In this document: in pieces, positions 7,259 through 16,318 of the stretch | Numbering within the stretch: position 1 is the first letter of the stretch | How the letters are laid out: every line of letters starts with the position of its first letter | Assembly (NCBI GenBank): GCA_965220045.1 | Contig: OZ244803.1 | Coordinates: forward strand, 2,108,001 to 2,172,000 | DNA: 64,000 nucleotides | Reading direction: 5' to 3' | Source of the DNA: VXOZ01 sp965220045 | GTDB lineage: Bacteria > Chloroflexota > UBA11872 > VXOZ01 | The notes under the pieces: model-generated | What the model was told of the DNA's origin: nothing | The model's database searches: none | What the model saw: the letters and a program-made list of their open reading frames with translations, nothing else | Position numbers and translations under genes: made by a program

Positions 7259-9469
7259 TTACCCTTCCGCAGCCAGTGCTTCCGCCACTCCATTCTGCCA
7301 TGCATGCAGCGCGGATGCCAGTGGGACCGACACCTTGTCGCCCAGCGCGAGCGCCTGCCCGTGAACGTATCCGATGACGGCGAACGGCACGCCCTGCTCT
7401 GCGGCCATTGCACTCGCAGCAGCTTGATTCTCTGGAGGCAGGCTGATGACGATTCTTGACTGGCCCTCGCCAAAGAGTAGGCCGTCGGCGCGGCCATCAC
7501 CGGGGATGTCCACCGTAAACCCGATTCCACCGGCCATGGCGCACTCCGCGAGAGCGACGGCGAGGCCGCCTTGCGAGCAATCGTGCGCGCTATTGACGAG
7601 ACCCTGGCGAACAAGCTGCCGGCAGACAGACTGCACGCGCGCTTCCACGTCGAGATCGATAGGGGGCGCCTGACCGGTAACCTGGCCGTGAACGCATGCC
7701 AGGTACTCGCTGCCGCCGCAGTGGTCGGTCTGAGGGCCCAACAAGGCGATGCTGTCCCCATCTTGCCGGAAAGCCGGCGTCGTACGCTCTTGGATTGATT
7801 CCAGCTTGCCGATCATGCCGACCATTGGTGTGGGATAGATGGCCTGGCCGCGCGTTTCGTTGTACAGGCTGACGTTGCCGCTCACCACCGGCACGTCGAG
7901 GGCCGCGCACGCCGCGGCCATGCCCCGTATCACGCCTTCCAATTGGTAGTAGACGTCGGTCTTTTCCGGGTTGCCAAAGTTGAGGCAGTTGGTCAGCGCA
8001 AGGGGTTCCGCGCCCACACATGCCAGGTTCCGCGCCGCCTCCGCCACCGCGATCGCGCCGCCGGCAAACGGATCGAGATAGCAATACTGCCCGTTGCCGT
8101 CAATTGTCACTGCCAGTCCGGCGGGTGTTCCCTTTACGCGGAGCACAGCAGCATCTCCACCCGGCCCTTCCGCTGTGTTTACCTGGACGCTGTAGTCATA
8201 CTGCCGATAGACACACTCTTTGCTCGCGATGTTGGAGCTGGCAAGCAGGGCAAGGAACGTCTCATTATAGTCTTGCGGCTCCGGCAAGTCTTCCTGCTGA
8301 AACGCGTGCGATTCCCGCAAGTAGCCCGGGACGGTACCTTCCCTTTCATAGGTCGGTGCATCTGCCAGCAAGTGCGCCGGAATCTCGGCTTCCACCTCCG
8401 CGCCGTTGCGCACGCGTACCAGCCCATCACCGGTGACCCGGCCGATCACGGTCGAGTGCAAGCCCCAGCGCGAGAAGATCGCTTCTACCTGCTCTTCCGC
8501 GCCCTGGCGCACAATCGCGAGCATGCGCTCCTGGCTCTCGCTCAGCATGATTTCATAGGGAGTCATGCCCTCCTCGCGGCACGGCACGCTACTGACGTCA
8601 ATGTCCACGCCACTCTCGCCTTTGTATGCCGCTTCCACGGCGGAGCTCGTCAAGCCCGCCGCGCCGAGGTCCTGCAATCCCACGAGATAGTCTGTTTCCC
8701 CCAGTTCAAGACACGCCTCGATGAGGAGCTTTTCCATAAAGGGATCGCCCACTTGCACCACACCGCGGTGTGAAAGTTCAGGGTCGTCCAAGGAAGCAAA
8801 TGCAGCGCCATGAATCCCGTCCCGGCCGGTCGCCGCGCCCACAAGCATCAAGGTATTGCCGGCGCCGCGCGCCCGCGCGCGAATGAGCTTCTCCTGCGGG
8901 ATGATGCCGACGCACATGGCGTTGACGAGGGGATTGCCGCTATAGCACGCCGCGAAATTCACTTCGCCGCCCACGTCGGGAATGCCAACACAGTTGCCAT
9001 AGTGGCTGATGCCGCTGACAACGCCGTTGAACAGGTAGCGGTTCCGGCTGTCGTCCAGGTGACCGAAGCGCAGCGAGTTGAGCAGAGCGATGGGGCGCGC
9101 GCCCATGGTGAATATGTCGCGCACGATGCCGCCGACGCCGGTGGCCGCGCCTTGGAACGGCTCCACGGCGCTGGGATGATTGTGGCTCTCGACCTTGAAG
9201 ACCACGGCGAGCCCGTGGCCGATATCGACCGCACCGGCGTTTTCCTCACCGGCGCCAATCAAGACGTGCTTGCCGTCAGTGGGCAGCAACTTCAGCAGCG
9301 GACGCGAGTTCTTGTAGCCGCAGTGCTCACTCCACATGGCGCCGAACATGCCGAGCTCAACCGGTTGGGGGACGCGACCGAGTTGAGCGCAAATGCGATC
9401 AAACTCACTTCGGGTCAGCGAGACTTCCCGGAGGTCGGCATCTGTTACGGTGATTTCCGTTTGACTCAC
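7259..9469 (-). CDS. purL: Phosphoribosylformylglycinamidine synthase subunit PurL
   Basis: About 736 aa from the GTG at 9469 (MSQTEITVTDADL); an upstream GTG at 9520 would add 17 residues, but the nearer one has an AGCGAGG-like ribosome site. This is the small-type PurL that works with PurQ and PurS to convert FGAR to FGAM with ATP and glutamine. Motifs include FGAMWSEHCGYKNSRP near the start, VFKVESHNHPSAVEPFQGAATGVGG-type ATP site (read in parts), and the second half HDCSQGGLAVALAE. The neighbouring purS and purQ complete the three-subunit enzyme. Confidence 0.97.
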   Translation of the reverse strand: MSQTEITVTDADLREVSLTRSEFDRICAQLGRVPQPVELGMFGAMWSEHCGYKNSRPLLKLLPTDGKHVLIGAGEENAGAVDIGHGLAVVFKVESHNHPSAVEPFQGAATGVGGIVRDIFTMGARPIALLNSLRFGHLDDSRNRYLFNGVVSGISHYGNCVGIPDVGGEVNFAACYSGNPLVNAMCVGIIPQEKLIRARARGAGNTLMLVGAATGRDGIHGAAFASLDDPELSHRGVVQVGDPFMEKLLIEACLELGETDYLVGLQDLGAAGLTSSAVEAAYKGESGVDIDVSSVPCREEGMTPYEIMLSESQERMLAIVRQGAEEQVEAIFSRWGLHSTVIGRVTGDGLVRVRNGAEVEAEIPAHLLADAPTYEREGTVPGYLRESHAFQQEDLPEPQDYNETFLALLASSNIASKECVYRQYDYSVQVNTAEGPGGDAAVLRVKGTPAGLAVTIDGNGQYCYLDPFAGGAIAVAEAARNLACVGAEPLALTNCLNFGNPEKTDVYYQLEGVIRGMAAACAALDVPVVSGNVSLYNETRGQAIYPTPMVGMIGKLESIQERTTPAFRQDGDSIALLGPQTDHCGGSEYLACVHGQVTGQAPPIDLDVEARVQSVCRQLVRQGLVNSAHDCSQGGLAVALAECAMAGGIGFTVDIPGDGRADGLLFGEGQSRIVISLPPENQAAASAMAAEQGVPFAVIGYVHGQALALGDKVSVPLASALHAWQNGVAEALAAEG

Positions 9470-9601
9470 ACGAGACCTCGCTGAGGATTGCGTGATAGGA
9501 GACGCACCATTAGGCAGCACCTACGGATAGGACTAGCTCCATACCAACAAGAGTTTCAGCTTGCCACCAGTGTGACGCGACGGCGCGATGTGCTGAGCCG
9601 C

Positions 9602-10309
9602 CTACACGCGCACCGGCGCAGCTCGAAGGGCGAGTACGATCGCCTGCCAGATGCCGAATCCATCCACGCCGCCCAGCGCAGGCTCGGCGCATCTCTCCGG
9701 ATGCGGCATAAGGGCGAAGACATTGCCGGCTTCATTGCAGACACCGGCGACGTTTGCGATGGAACCGTTTGGGTTCGCAGCCGCCGTTATGTTTCCCTCG
9801 GCATCACAGTAGCGCAAGACGACCTGGCCGTTGTCACGCATGCGGCTGAGGACGTCCGGATCGGCTATGTAGTTGCCGTCGCCGTGCGCAATCGGCATGC
9901 GCACGACCTGGCCCTGCTCGTAGGTCGCCATGAATGGGGTCTCTACACTCTCGACGCGCAGATAGACCCAGCCGCAGCGAAACTCCACCGAGTCGTTCCG
10001 AAGCAGCGCACCCGGCAGGAGTCCGGCTTCAGTGAGAATCTGGAAGCCGTTGCAAATGCCGAGCACGAGCCCTCCGGCATCAGAGAATGCCGTGACCGCG
10101 CGCATGACGGGGGAAAAGCGCGCTATCGATCCGGACCGCAAATAGTCACCGTACGAGAAGCCCCCCGGTAGCACCAGTGCATCATAGCCTGAAACGTGCG
10201 TCTCCTCATGCCAAACAAAGTCCGCTTGAACATGGAGTACTGAGCGGGCAACGTGCAGGCAATCGTAGTCACAGTTTGAGCCCGGAAACTGCACTATGCC
10301 AATCTTCAC
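9602..10309 (-). CDS. purQ: Phosphoribosylformylglycinamidine synthase, glutaminase subunit PurQ
   Basis: 235 aa from the GTG at 10309 (VKIGIVQFPGSNCD), whose GTGA overlaps the purS stop. This is the class I glutamine amidotransferase that feeds ammonia to PurL. The nucleophile cysteine is in VLGICNGFQILTEAG, and the histidine/glutamate pair is in LMPHPERCAEP. The oxyanion-region motif LPGGFSYGDYLR is present. A longer frame exists upstream but would overlap purS fully, so the coupled start is preferred. Confidence 0.96.
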   Translation of the reverse strand: MKIGIVQFPGSNCDYDCLHVARSVLHVQADFVWHEETHVSGYDALVLPGGFSYGDYLRSGSIARFSPVMRAVTAFSDAGGLVLGICNGFQILTEAGLLPGALLRNDSVEFRCGWVYLRVESVETPFMATYEQGQVVRMPIAHGDGNYIADPDVLSRMRDNGQVVLRYCDAEGNITAAANPNGSIANVAGVCNEAGNVFALMPHPERCAEPALGGVDGFGIWQAIVLALRAAPVRV

Positions 10310-10557
10310 TGCACCGTCTCCAAGTCGAAGCGGTAGCTTTCGATGACGGGATTCGCCAGCAGTTGCTCGCACATTGCCTCCACGTCTTCCCGTGCCTTAC
10401 CGGCATCGTCCGTGCCCAGTTCGACTTCCAGGTACTTGCCCATGCGCACGGATTCAACACTCTCGAATCCCAGGTGGTGGAGCGCTGTCTGGATTGTATT
10501 GCCCTGAGGGTCCAGCACTGTGGGCTTGTATGTGACGTATATGCGTGCTTTGGTCAC
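10306..10557 (-). CDS. purS: Phosphoribosylformylglycinamidine synthase subunit PurS
   Basis: 83 aa from a GTG at 10557 (VTKARIYVTYKPTVLDPQG), with an AGGGATC ribosome site upstream. PurS is the small structural subunit that bridges PurQ and PurL. The pattern KPTVLDPQGNTIQTAL with a C-terminal LLANPVIESYRF is typical of the family. It is the first recognised gene of the operon. The frame stays open further upstream, but those residues do not resemble PurS and no family member is that long. Confidence 0.94.
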   Translation of the reverse strand: MTKARIYVTYKPTVLDPQGNTIQTALHHLGFESVESVRMGKYLEVELGTDDAGKAREDVEAMCEQLLANPVIESYRFDLETVQ

Positions 10558-10925
10558 CGTAACAAGATCCCTGTATTCAATCTGAGCGACGTATTTCGGG
10601 TACGGACCGACGCGCCAATTCGTGCCCCAAGAAAAGCTTCGCGAGGCACACCCAGCGCGAATGGGAATAGTTCTTCCCCATAGACAACCGATCACATCCG
10701 GCGCACGGTCCCGTGGCGCCAGCCAACCTGCCAGTCGAGCCACTCTATTGTCCCGATGGCCCTTCTAAGTTAGCCCGTACCGTTCCCACTGAGTTTGCCG
10801 AAGGAGCGACCGGCCTGCCACCCAAAGACTCCTGCGTTGCCCTCGCAGATGCAGAATAACTGGTCTCAGTGCGCGCTTCAACGCAGACAAAGTAGCAAAC
10901 CAATGTACGCGCACAGCGAAAGCCG
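10558..10925. other. Upstream region of the purine operon, no gene recognised
   Basis: About 370 bases between the purS start and the 3' hairpin of the UPF0182 gene. It should hold the operon promoter, but I could not identify a convincing -10/-35 pair or a purine riboswitch. Open frames here match no family that I recognise. Confidence 0.4.
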
Positions 10926-10959
10926 CCGGCCTGCTAACGCTTTATGTACTGCAGGCCGG
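10926..10959 (-). terminator. Terminator-like hairpin after the UPF0182 gene
   Basis: A perfect 9-base inverted repeat (CCGGCCTGC at 10926-10934, GCAGGCCGG at 10951-10959) with a 16-base loop lies just past the stop codon at 10964. There is no clear T tract, so it may protect the mRNA end or pause transcription rather than act as a classical intrinsic terminator. Confidence 0.5.
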
Positions 10960-10963
10960 AACA

Positions 10964-13834
10964 TTACTCCTCTTGTTGCCTCTGCAACTCATCGAGAAGC
11001 TGTTGCATCAGCTCATTCTGGCGCCGGAGTTGCTCAAGCAGGTCGTCAATCGTCGAGTCAGACTCCGGTGTCGCAGCGGCGGGTGGCGCGAGCTCACTGG
11101 GCGCCGGCGTAGCTCCTGTCTGAGGCGTCACACTTGGCGCCGATGTTGGCTGCGGCGCTGCCGTCGGCTGCGGTTCCGCAGTCGGCGTTGGCAATACCGC
11201 AGGCGCAGGAGTAGGTGTGGCCGTCGTTGTAGAGCTCGACCCGCTCTGCGTTGCGCTGTCTCCGGTCATCGTGATCCCTGTGAATATGCCATCTACGCCC
11301 TCTCCGAACAACTCCCGCAGCCCGAGCAATACGCTTTCCGCCATCACCACATTCGAACCGTTGGCGATGATCACGCGCTTGAGCTCAGGCAACTGGCCCT
11401 GCTCGGACTGAAGATAGATGGGCTCCACGTACAAGTTGGATTGACCGATGGGCACAACCAACAGGTTGCCGCGGATCACGCGTGAACCGCCCTGTCCCCA
11501 TAGCGTGAACTGCTGCGAAATCGTCGTATCCTGGTCCGCCCGGGCTTCGATCTGCATAGGTCCGAACACAAGCTTGTCCTTGGGGTATTTGAAGGCAAAG
11601 AGCGAGCCATAGCCCTCCGGATCAGACCGCGCTGCCAACCAAGCCACCATATTGTCCTTTTGAATGGGTGTGTACGGCATGATGAGGATGAATTCCTCGC
11701 GCGGGAAGTCGGGGAGCCGCATGATGACGTAGTAGGGCCGCACGGGCACCTGGCCGCCGCCATACAGTTCGCGCGGCCGCGACAGTGCATCCTCGCGATT
11801 GTAGAAGATATCCGGCTTCTGCATGTGGTAGAGCGAGTACAACTCTACCTGCACCTGAAACAGGAAGGCCGGATAGCGAATGTGCTGCAGAATCGCCGGC
11901 GGCATCTCAGTCAGCGGTTGAAAGAGATCCGGAAAAGCCCGCGAATATGCCTGCAGGATCGGCTCATCTTCCTCAACCGCATAGAGCTGCACCGTGCCGT
12001 CGTATGCGTTTACGGTGGCTTTTACGCTATTGCGGATGTAGTTGAAGGCTCCGGCCAGCGGCTGAGAATACGGGTAGCGGTCGGTGAACGTATAAGCGTC
12101 AACAATCCAGAAAAGTTGACCGTCGGCTACCACAATGTACGGATCTTGGTCGATGACCAAGAAAGGCGCCACCGTCGCGACGCGCTCGCGCACCTGACGG
12201 CGGTAGAGAATCTGGCTCTCGGGCGTCAATTCGTCGGAAAGCAGGATGTTTACGTCCTTGAGATACCAGGCGTAGAGCAACTTGCGGAGATACGTGCCCA
12301 CGCCGACGCCGGTGCGGGATTGGTAGGTCGAGCGCGCGTTGTCGTCACCGCGCGGGTAGTCGATTTCCTGAATGCGCGCGTTGACAATCACATAGTCAAA
12401 TGTCTTTTCACCGTAGTAGATCTCCGGGCGATTGACTTCCATGATGCCCGTGGGCGGCACGTCCTTCAGGAAAAATGAGGGCAACCCCTCCGGCGAGACC
12501 TCGTTTACGGGACTCATCACCACGCCGTAGCCATGGGTGAATTGCAGTCTGCGGTTCACCCACGTCTGCGCCGAGGCCGGGAGCTTCTCCGGTGAGAGTT
12601 CCCTCGCGCCGACCATCACCTGCCTGTATTCGCCGTCCACGTAGTAGCGGTCCACGTCCGCATCGAGTATGTCGTAATAGAGGCGGATACTCTGTACCTG
12701 GTTATACGTAATCAGCAGAGGCTCAGGGTCCCACAGTCGGAAATTACGGACGGTCAGCGGGTTGCCGACCAGTTCTTCCTCCGTTACGGCAGGTTCACCG
12801 GGGTGCTCCATTTCCACAATGCGGTTTAGACCGTACGCTTCACGCGTATACTCGATGTTGTTCTCAATAAACGGTCGCTCGCGCTCCAGCTCATTCGGCT
12901 GCACCTCGAGGCGATGCGCCAGGCCGGGATAGGCCCACCCACCTACGACCAGAACGAGCAGCCAAAGTCCCAAGCCGCCGATGGGCAGCCACTGTTGATT
13001 AAGGACAGCGCCGCTCACAAGCCCGATCGCCGCCACAACCGCCAGCACAATGAGCACCTGCTGAACCGGTTGCATGATGTTCACGTCGATGTAACTGGCG
13101 CCGTAGGCAGCGCCGCGCGTCGAGAATTCCAGCGTGTGCAAGCTCAGCCAGTGGGCCCAGCCTATCAGCACCATCAGCAGAAAACCGAGAATGGAAAGGT
13201 GAATGCGGATAGGCGGCCCCGCGACGAGGCTCTTGGGTATTTCGCGCCGTTCCCCTTCATCGTCTTCCGGGGAAATCATATACGGCAGCACCAGACGGAA
13301 CCCATAGGCGAAGACCGCAACTATCAGTACCAGAATCACCGCTCGGAAGAGCCAGCCCTGCACGAACTCCAGCAGCGGGAGCGTGAATACGAAGAAAGAA
13401 AGGTCTCTACTGAAGAGGGGGTCCGTGCGCCCAAACTCGACAAGATTCTGGGCGCGGAGCACCGTATTCCATTGACCGGAAGCGAGTAAACCGAAGAGCA
13501 CGGAAGCGATGACGCCCACAAGGCCGGAGATGATCCGCGATGCCTGTTCCGTCCGCCGCGCCGAGTTGGAAAGAAAATCTTCACCGGTTCTGTACGCCTG
13601 CCGTTCGACAATCTTGCGTACGAGGGTCATGTTCCCAAAGTACAAGACGCCGAATACGATGAGGCCGGCGGCAAAGAGGCCTATTTGCAGCGTGATAATT
13701 CTGGAGAAGACATCCGTGCGTTCGAGACTCTGGTACCAGAGCCAGTCGGCGATGATATTCGGTACAACAAGCACGAGCGCGATAGATACGACGATGCCGA
13801 CAAATACGGCACCAATCACGGTGTTGCGCTGCAT
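10964..13834 (-). CDS. UPF0182 family large membrane protein
   Basis: About 956 aa from the ATG at 13834 (MQRNTVIGAVFVG), chosen over the GTG four codons upstream because GAGGA lies at the right distance. It is a member of the UPF0182 (COG1615) family found in Actinobacteria, Cyanobacteria and Chloroflexota; the function is unknown. About seven hydrophobic segments fill residues 1-310, followed by a large extracytoplasmic domain containing family runs such as LLITYNQVQSIRLYYD and GYGVVMSPVNEV. The C-terminal 100 residues are a low-complexity Pro/Thr/Ala stretch ending in a glutamine-rich helix (LLEQLRRQNELMQQLLDEL), a likely coiled coil. It lies about 210 bases after the AAA protease gene, on the same strand. 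Confidence 0.9.
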   Translation of the reverse strand: MQRNTVIGAVFVGIVVSIALVLVVPNIIADWLWYQSLERTDVFSRIITLQIGLFAAGLIVFGVLYFGNMTLVRKIVERQAYRTGEDFLSNSARRTEQASRIISGLVGVIASVLFGLLASGQWNTVLRAQNLVEFGRTDPLFSRDLSFFVFTLPLLEFVQGWLFRAVILVLIVAVFAYGFRLVLPYMISPEDDEGERREIPKSLVAGPPIRIHLSILGFLLMVLIGWAHWLSLHTLEFSTRGAAYGASYIDVNIMQPVQQVLIVLAVVAAIGLVSGAVLNQQWLPIGGLGLWLLVLVVGGWAYPGLAHRLEVQPNELERERPFIENNIEYTREAYGLNRIVEMEHPGEPAVTEEELVGNPLTVRNFRLWDPEPLLITYNQVQSIRLYYDILDADVDRYYVDGEYRQVMVGARELSPEKLPASAQTWVNRRLQFTHGYGVVMSPVNEVSPEGLPSFFLKDVPPTGIMEVNRPEIYYGEKTFDYVIVNARIQEIDYPRGDDNARSTYQSRTGVGVGTYLRKLLYAWYLKDVNILLSDELTPESQILYRRQVRERVATVAPFLVIDQDPYIVVADGQLFWIVDAYTFTDRYPYSQPLAGAFNYIRNSVKATVNAYDGTVQLYAVEEDEPILQAYSRAFPDLFQPLTEMPPAILQHIRYPAFLFQVQVELYSLYHMQKPDIFYNREDALSRPRELYGGGQVPVRPYYVIMRLPDFPREEFILIMPYTPIQKDNMVAWLAARSDPEGYGSLFAFKYPKDKLVFGPMQIEARADQDTTISQQFTLWGQGGSRVIRGNLLVVPIGQSNLYVEPIYLQSEQGQLPELKRVIIANGSNVVMAESVLLGLRELFGEGVDGIFTGITMTGDSATQSGSSSTTTATPTPAPAVLPTPTAEPQPTAAPQPTSAPSVTPQTGATPAPSELAPPAAATPESDSTIDDLLEQLRRQNELMQQLLDELQRQQEE

Positions 13835-13910
13835 GGAATTCCTCACAGTTTACTGCGTCGAGCGCAAATTCAATGGTCCACTAATCGTGCGTAACCCACG
13901 GCGAAAAAGA

Positions 13911-13952
13911 GCGCACTATCCTCATGCTATGCGCAGCACGCTGATAGTGCGC
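13911..13952. repeat. Inverted repeat between the AAA protease and UPF0182 genes
   Basis: GCGCACTATC (13911-13920) and GATAGTGCGC (13943-13952) form a perfect 10-base stem; the 22-base loop can itself pair through TGC/GCA. It follows the stop of the AAA protease gene on the minus strand and could be a 3' hairpin. Confidence 0.6.
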
Positions 13953-14004
13953 AGTTTCCGACAAGGCCGCAGTCTCCGACAAGGTCGCAGATTTCGACAA
14001 ACTC
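13951..14004. repeat. Three tandem 18-bp repeats
   Basis: Three successive 18-base units (13951-13968, 13969-13986, 13987-14004), each of the form GCAGnnTCCGACAAGGnC, with the third copy diverged. They directly abut the inverted repeat at 13911-13952 and end 40 bases from the AAA protease stop. They are not coding in any recognised frame. Confidence 0.75.
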
Positions 14005-14043
14005 GCCATGAGCCAAGCGTAATCAGCCATTCCCAACTCTGGT

Positions 14044-15861
14044 TTAGGAATCAGATTCTTTGACCGTTTCCTCGCTTGACTCCACTTGATTGTCAGGGGA
14101 ATCGACCGGATTGCCATTCGGGCCTGGAGAGTCTGACGGGCCGTTACTCTGCTGGCCTAACGCCAGGCCGCTTGAATAGCCGGTCAGCGCGGCGACCCCC
14201 ACGGGTTCACGCTGCGGCTTCTGCGACTCGAGAATTTCCTTGATGTCCTCGCCGTGCAGTTCCAGTTCCTTGAGGAGCCGCTCAGAGATAATACGTACTT
14301 CATCGGAATGCTCTGCCAGGAGTTGCTTGACCTCGCGATATTGCTCGTCCAGCAAGGCCTCGATACGGCGCTTGGTATCAGGGTCGATTCCGCCCAGTCC
14401 GCTCGGCATGGCTAAGTACGAATAGAAGCTATTCCCCATTCCATAGAAGCCGAAGTACCCCATTGCCAGCATTGTCGCCTGCTGCAGGTCGGATGTAACG
14501 CCCGTAAGGCCGGTTCCCAGGAAGAGTTCCTCCGCGGCGCGGCTGGCAAGCGCAACCTTGATTTCCGATAGCACTTCCTCACGGGACTGCGTATAGCGCT
14601 CTTCAAGCGGCGTGCTCGCAGCGAGGCCGAGAGCGCGGCCGTAGCGGATGATCGTAACCTTGTAAAGCTCATTCTCCGGCTGCAACAGGGCCATCGCAAT
14701 CGCGTGGCCCGTTTCGTGATAGGCCAGCCGCCGCCGTTCCTTCTCGCTCATGCTGCGGATAGGCTGGCGCAAGCCCCATTCATTCGTCTCACGCGCCTCG
14801 CTGAAGTCCGTGTACGAGATGTAGTCTCGCCCCTCGAAGTGCGCTACCACAGCCGCCTCGTTGATGAGGTACTTGATACTAACCGGCGTGTACCCCACCG
14901 TATCGGCGGCAATCTTATCGATGTCGATATCGGGGTCGTGGCGGACCTTGTCCATGTAGTACTGGATGACGTCCTTGCGGCCGTCGAAATCGGGCGCGTC
15001 GATTGTAATCTTGCGGTCGAAACGTCCCGGCCTGAGCAGTGCTTGGTCCAGAACTTCGGCAATGTTCGTGGCGCCGATCGTCAACACCACCGGCTGTATC
15101 GCCTTGCCCCTGCGGAGACCGAGCCGGCGGAGAATGCGAGCTTTCATACTGGTGTCAACGTTGGGCGGATCCATTTCCAACAAGAGCGTGTTCAGCATGC
15201 CCATGCCGCCGCCGAACATGCCGCCCATCGCACCCATGCCGCCGCCCATTTGCGACGTGCGCGCCGTGCCGACGGCATCGATCTCATCGATGAAGATAAT
15301 GGCGGAGCCGTACTTTCGCGCGAGCCGCCGCGCTTTGCCGTAGAGCATCATGATACGCAGGTTGCCGACGCCCATGAACATATTCTGAAAACCGGGCGCG
15401 GACGCGTACGCAAACGGCACGCCGGCCTCGGTGGCAATGGCTTGGGCCAGATAGGTCTTACCAGTACCCGGAGGGCCAATAAGCAAAAGACCGCGCGAGA
15501 CCTCGCCGCCCATGCGCTTGAAATCGCGCACGCCGCGGAGCAGAGTCACAATGCGCGCGGAGACCTCAAGTACCTGCTCGTTGCCGCGGTAGTCCTTAAA
15601 GGAAATCCCGGTCTCACCGCCGGGCATAATCCAATAGACACGGCCGCGGCCGAGGAACCAGAATAGCGCTACGAACTGAATTAGGACAAAGAGAATCGCA
15701 AAGGCAAGCTGGAACAGCGTGGCAAAGATGAGAAACAGAATCTGCAGGACGTTTCCTGCACCGAACGTTGCAACCGACCACCAAAAACCGATCGCAACCA
15801 GCACCCATAGAAGAATGCCGCGCCAGTGCCGACCGATGAACCCCAGGACTCCGCCTATCAT
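14044..15861 (-). CDS. FtsH-like membrane AAA ATPase zinc metalloprotease
   Basis: 605 aa. Two or three hydrophobic segments occupy residues 14-70 with almost no extracytoplasmic loop, unlike classical FtsH, which has a ~70-residue periplasmic domain. The AAA module has Walker A GPPGTGKT (129-136), a pore-type FQNMFMGVG (158-166), Walker B FIDEID (190-195) and the arginine segment LLRPGRFDRK. The M41 protease domain has HETGH (382-386) and the third zinc ligand Asp458 in TSDLQQAT. A Gly/Met-rich stretch (205-222) and a basic insertion (234-256) are unusual. The C-terminal tail is acidic and Ser/Pro-rich. It probably degrades membrane or short-lived proteins. Confidence 0.92.
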   Translation of the reverse strand: MIGGVLGFIGRHWRGILLWVLVAIGFWWSVATFGAGNVLQILFLIFATLFQLAFAILFVLIQFVALFWFLGRGRVYWIMPGGETGISFKDYRGNEQVLEVSARIVTLLRGVRDFKRMGGEVSRGLLLIGPPGTGKTYLAQAIATEAGVPFAYASAPGFQNMFMGVGNLRIMMLYGKARRLARKYGSAIIFIDEIDAVGTARTSQMGGGMGAMGGMFGGGMGMLNTLLLEMDPPNVDTSMKARILRRLGLRRGKAIQPVVLTIGATNIAEVLDQALLRPGRFDRKITIDAPDFDGRKDVIQYYMDKVRHDPDIDIDKIAADTVGYTPVSIKYLINEAAVVAHFEGRDYISYTDFSEARETNEWGLRQPIRSMSEKERRRLAYHETGHAIAMALLQPENELYKVTIIRYGRALGLAASTPLEERYTQSREEVLSEIKVALASRAAEELFLGTGLTGVTSDLQQATMLAMGYFGFYGMGNSFYSYLAMPSGLGGIDPDTKRRIEALLDEQYREVKQLLAEHSDEVRIISERLLKELELHGEDIKEILESQKPQREPVGVAALTGYSSGLALGQQSNGPSDSPGPNGNPVDSPDNQVESSEETVKESDS

Positions 15862-16318
15862 AGCTTCACCGTGCCTTCCGTGTTGAAAGAGGATAGGTTA
15901 ACGCTAATGTAACACGTTCCTCTATCCCCACGACCCCATTCCTGCCAAACCACACAAAGAATCCGAGCGTCAACTGCTACCCATTATAGCATGGGGTATT
16001 ATGACGATAGTTGCCGGTCTCTAGACAACCTTAAGAATTGTATAAGAGTCTGACGTTTACGGTAAGAAACATTACATTTCTCACCGCAGGAGGCGCTCAC
16101 GGTTGCTGGCCTGCCGCCAAGTACGGGCCATCGGCTCTGGCGAGAGCGAATTTGAGTGCGCAATGTCGAGCGATTGACCAATGGCGAGACTCCCAAGCAA
16201 CCATCGCTGCGACCCGTGCGCGCAGGCCAGTCCATGACCGGCACACCGACCTGGAGCGAGAGGAGATAGTCTTGATTGACTCGTACTCCGAAACGAAGCT
16301 TTGGGGTTAGTAGAGACT
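15862..16318. other. Divergent intergenic region, AAA protease / acetyltransferase
   Basis: About 460 bases separating two divergent genes. It contains a good minus-strand promoter (see 15983-15991). The part from 16010 to 16318 is GC-rich with several open frames on both strands, none resembling a known protein. I saw no SRP RNA, RNase P, 6S or T-box signature. Confidence 0.5.
15983..15991 (-). promoter_or_regulatory. Extended -10 promoter for the AAA protease gene
   Basis: On the minus strand the sequence reads TGCTATAAT, a consensus TATAAT with the TGn extension. Transcription would begin near 15976, giving a leader of roughly 115 bases. No strong -35 hexamer is seen at 17 bases upstream, which is usual for extended -10 promoters. 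Confidence 0.55.

Noticed and set aside
6880..7761. A 293-codon minus-strand frame across the purF/purL junction
   Set aside because: It overlaps both purine genes out of frame and resembles no protein family.
14704..15666. A 320-codon plus-strand open frame
   Set aside because: Fully antisense to the AAA protease gene, with histidine/arginine-rich composition typical of a shadow frame.
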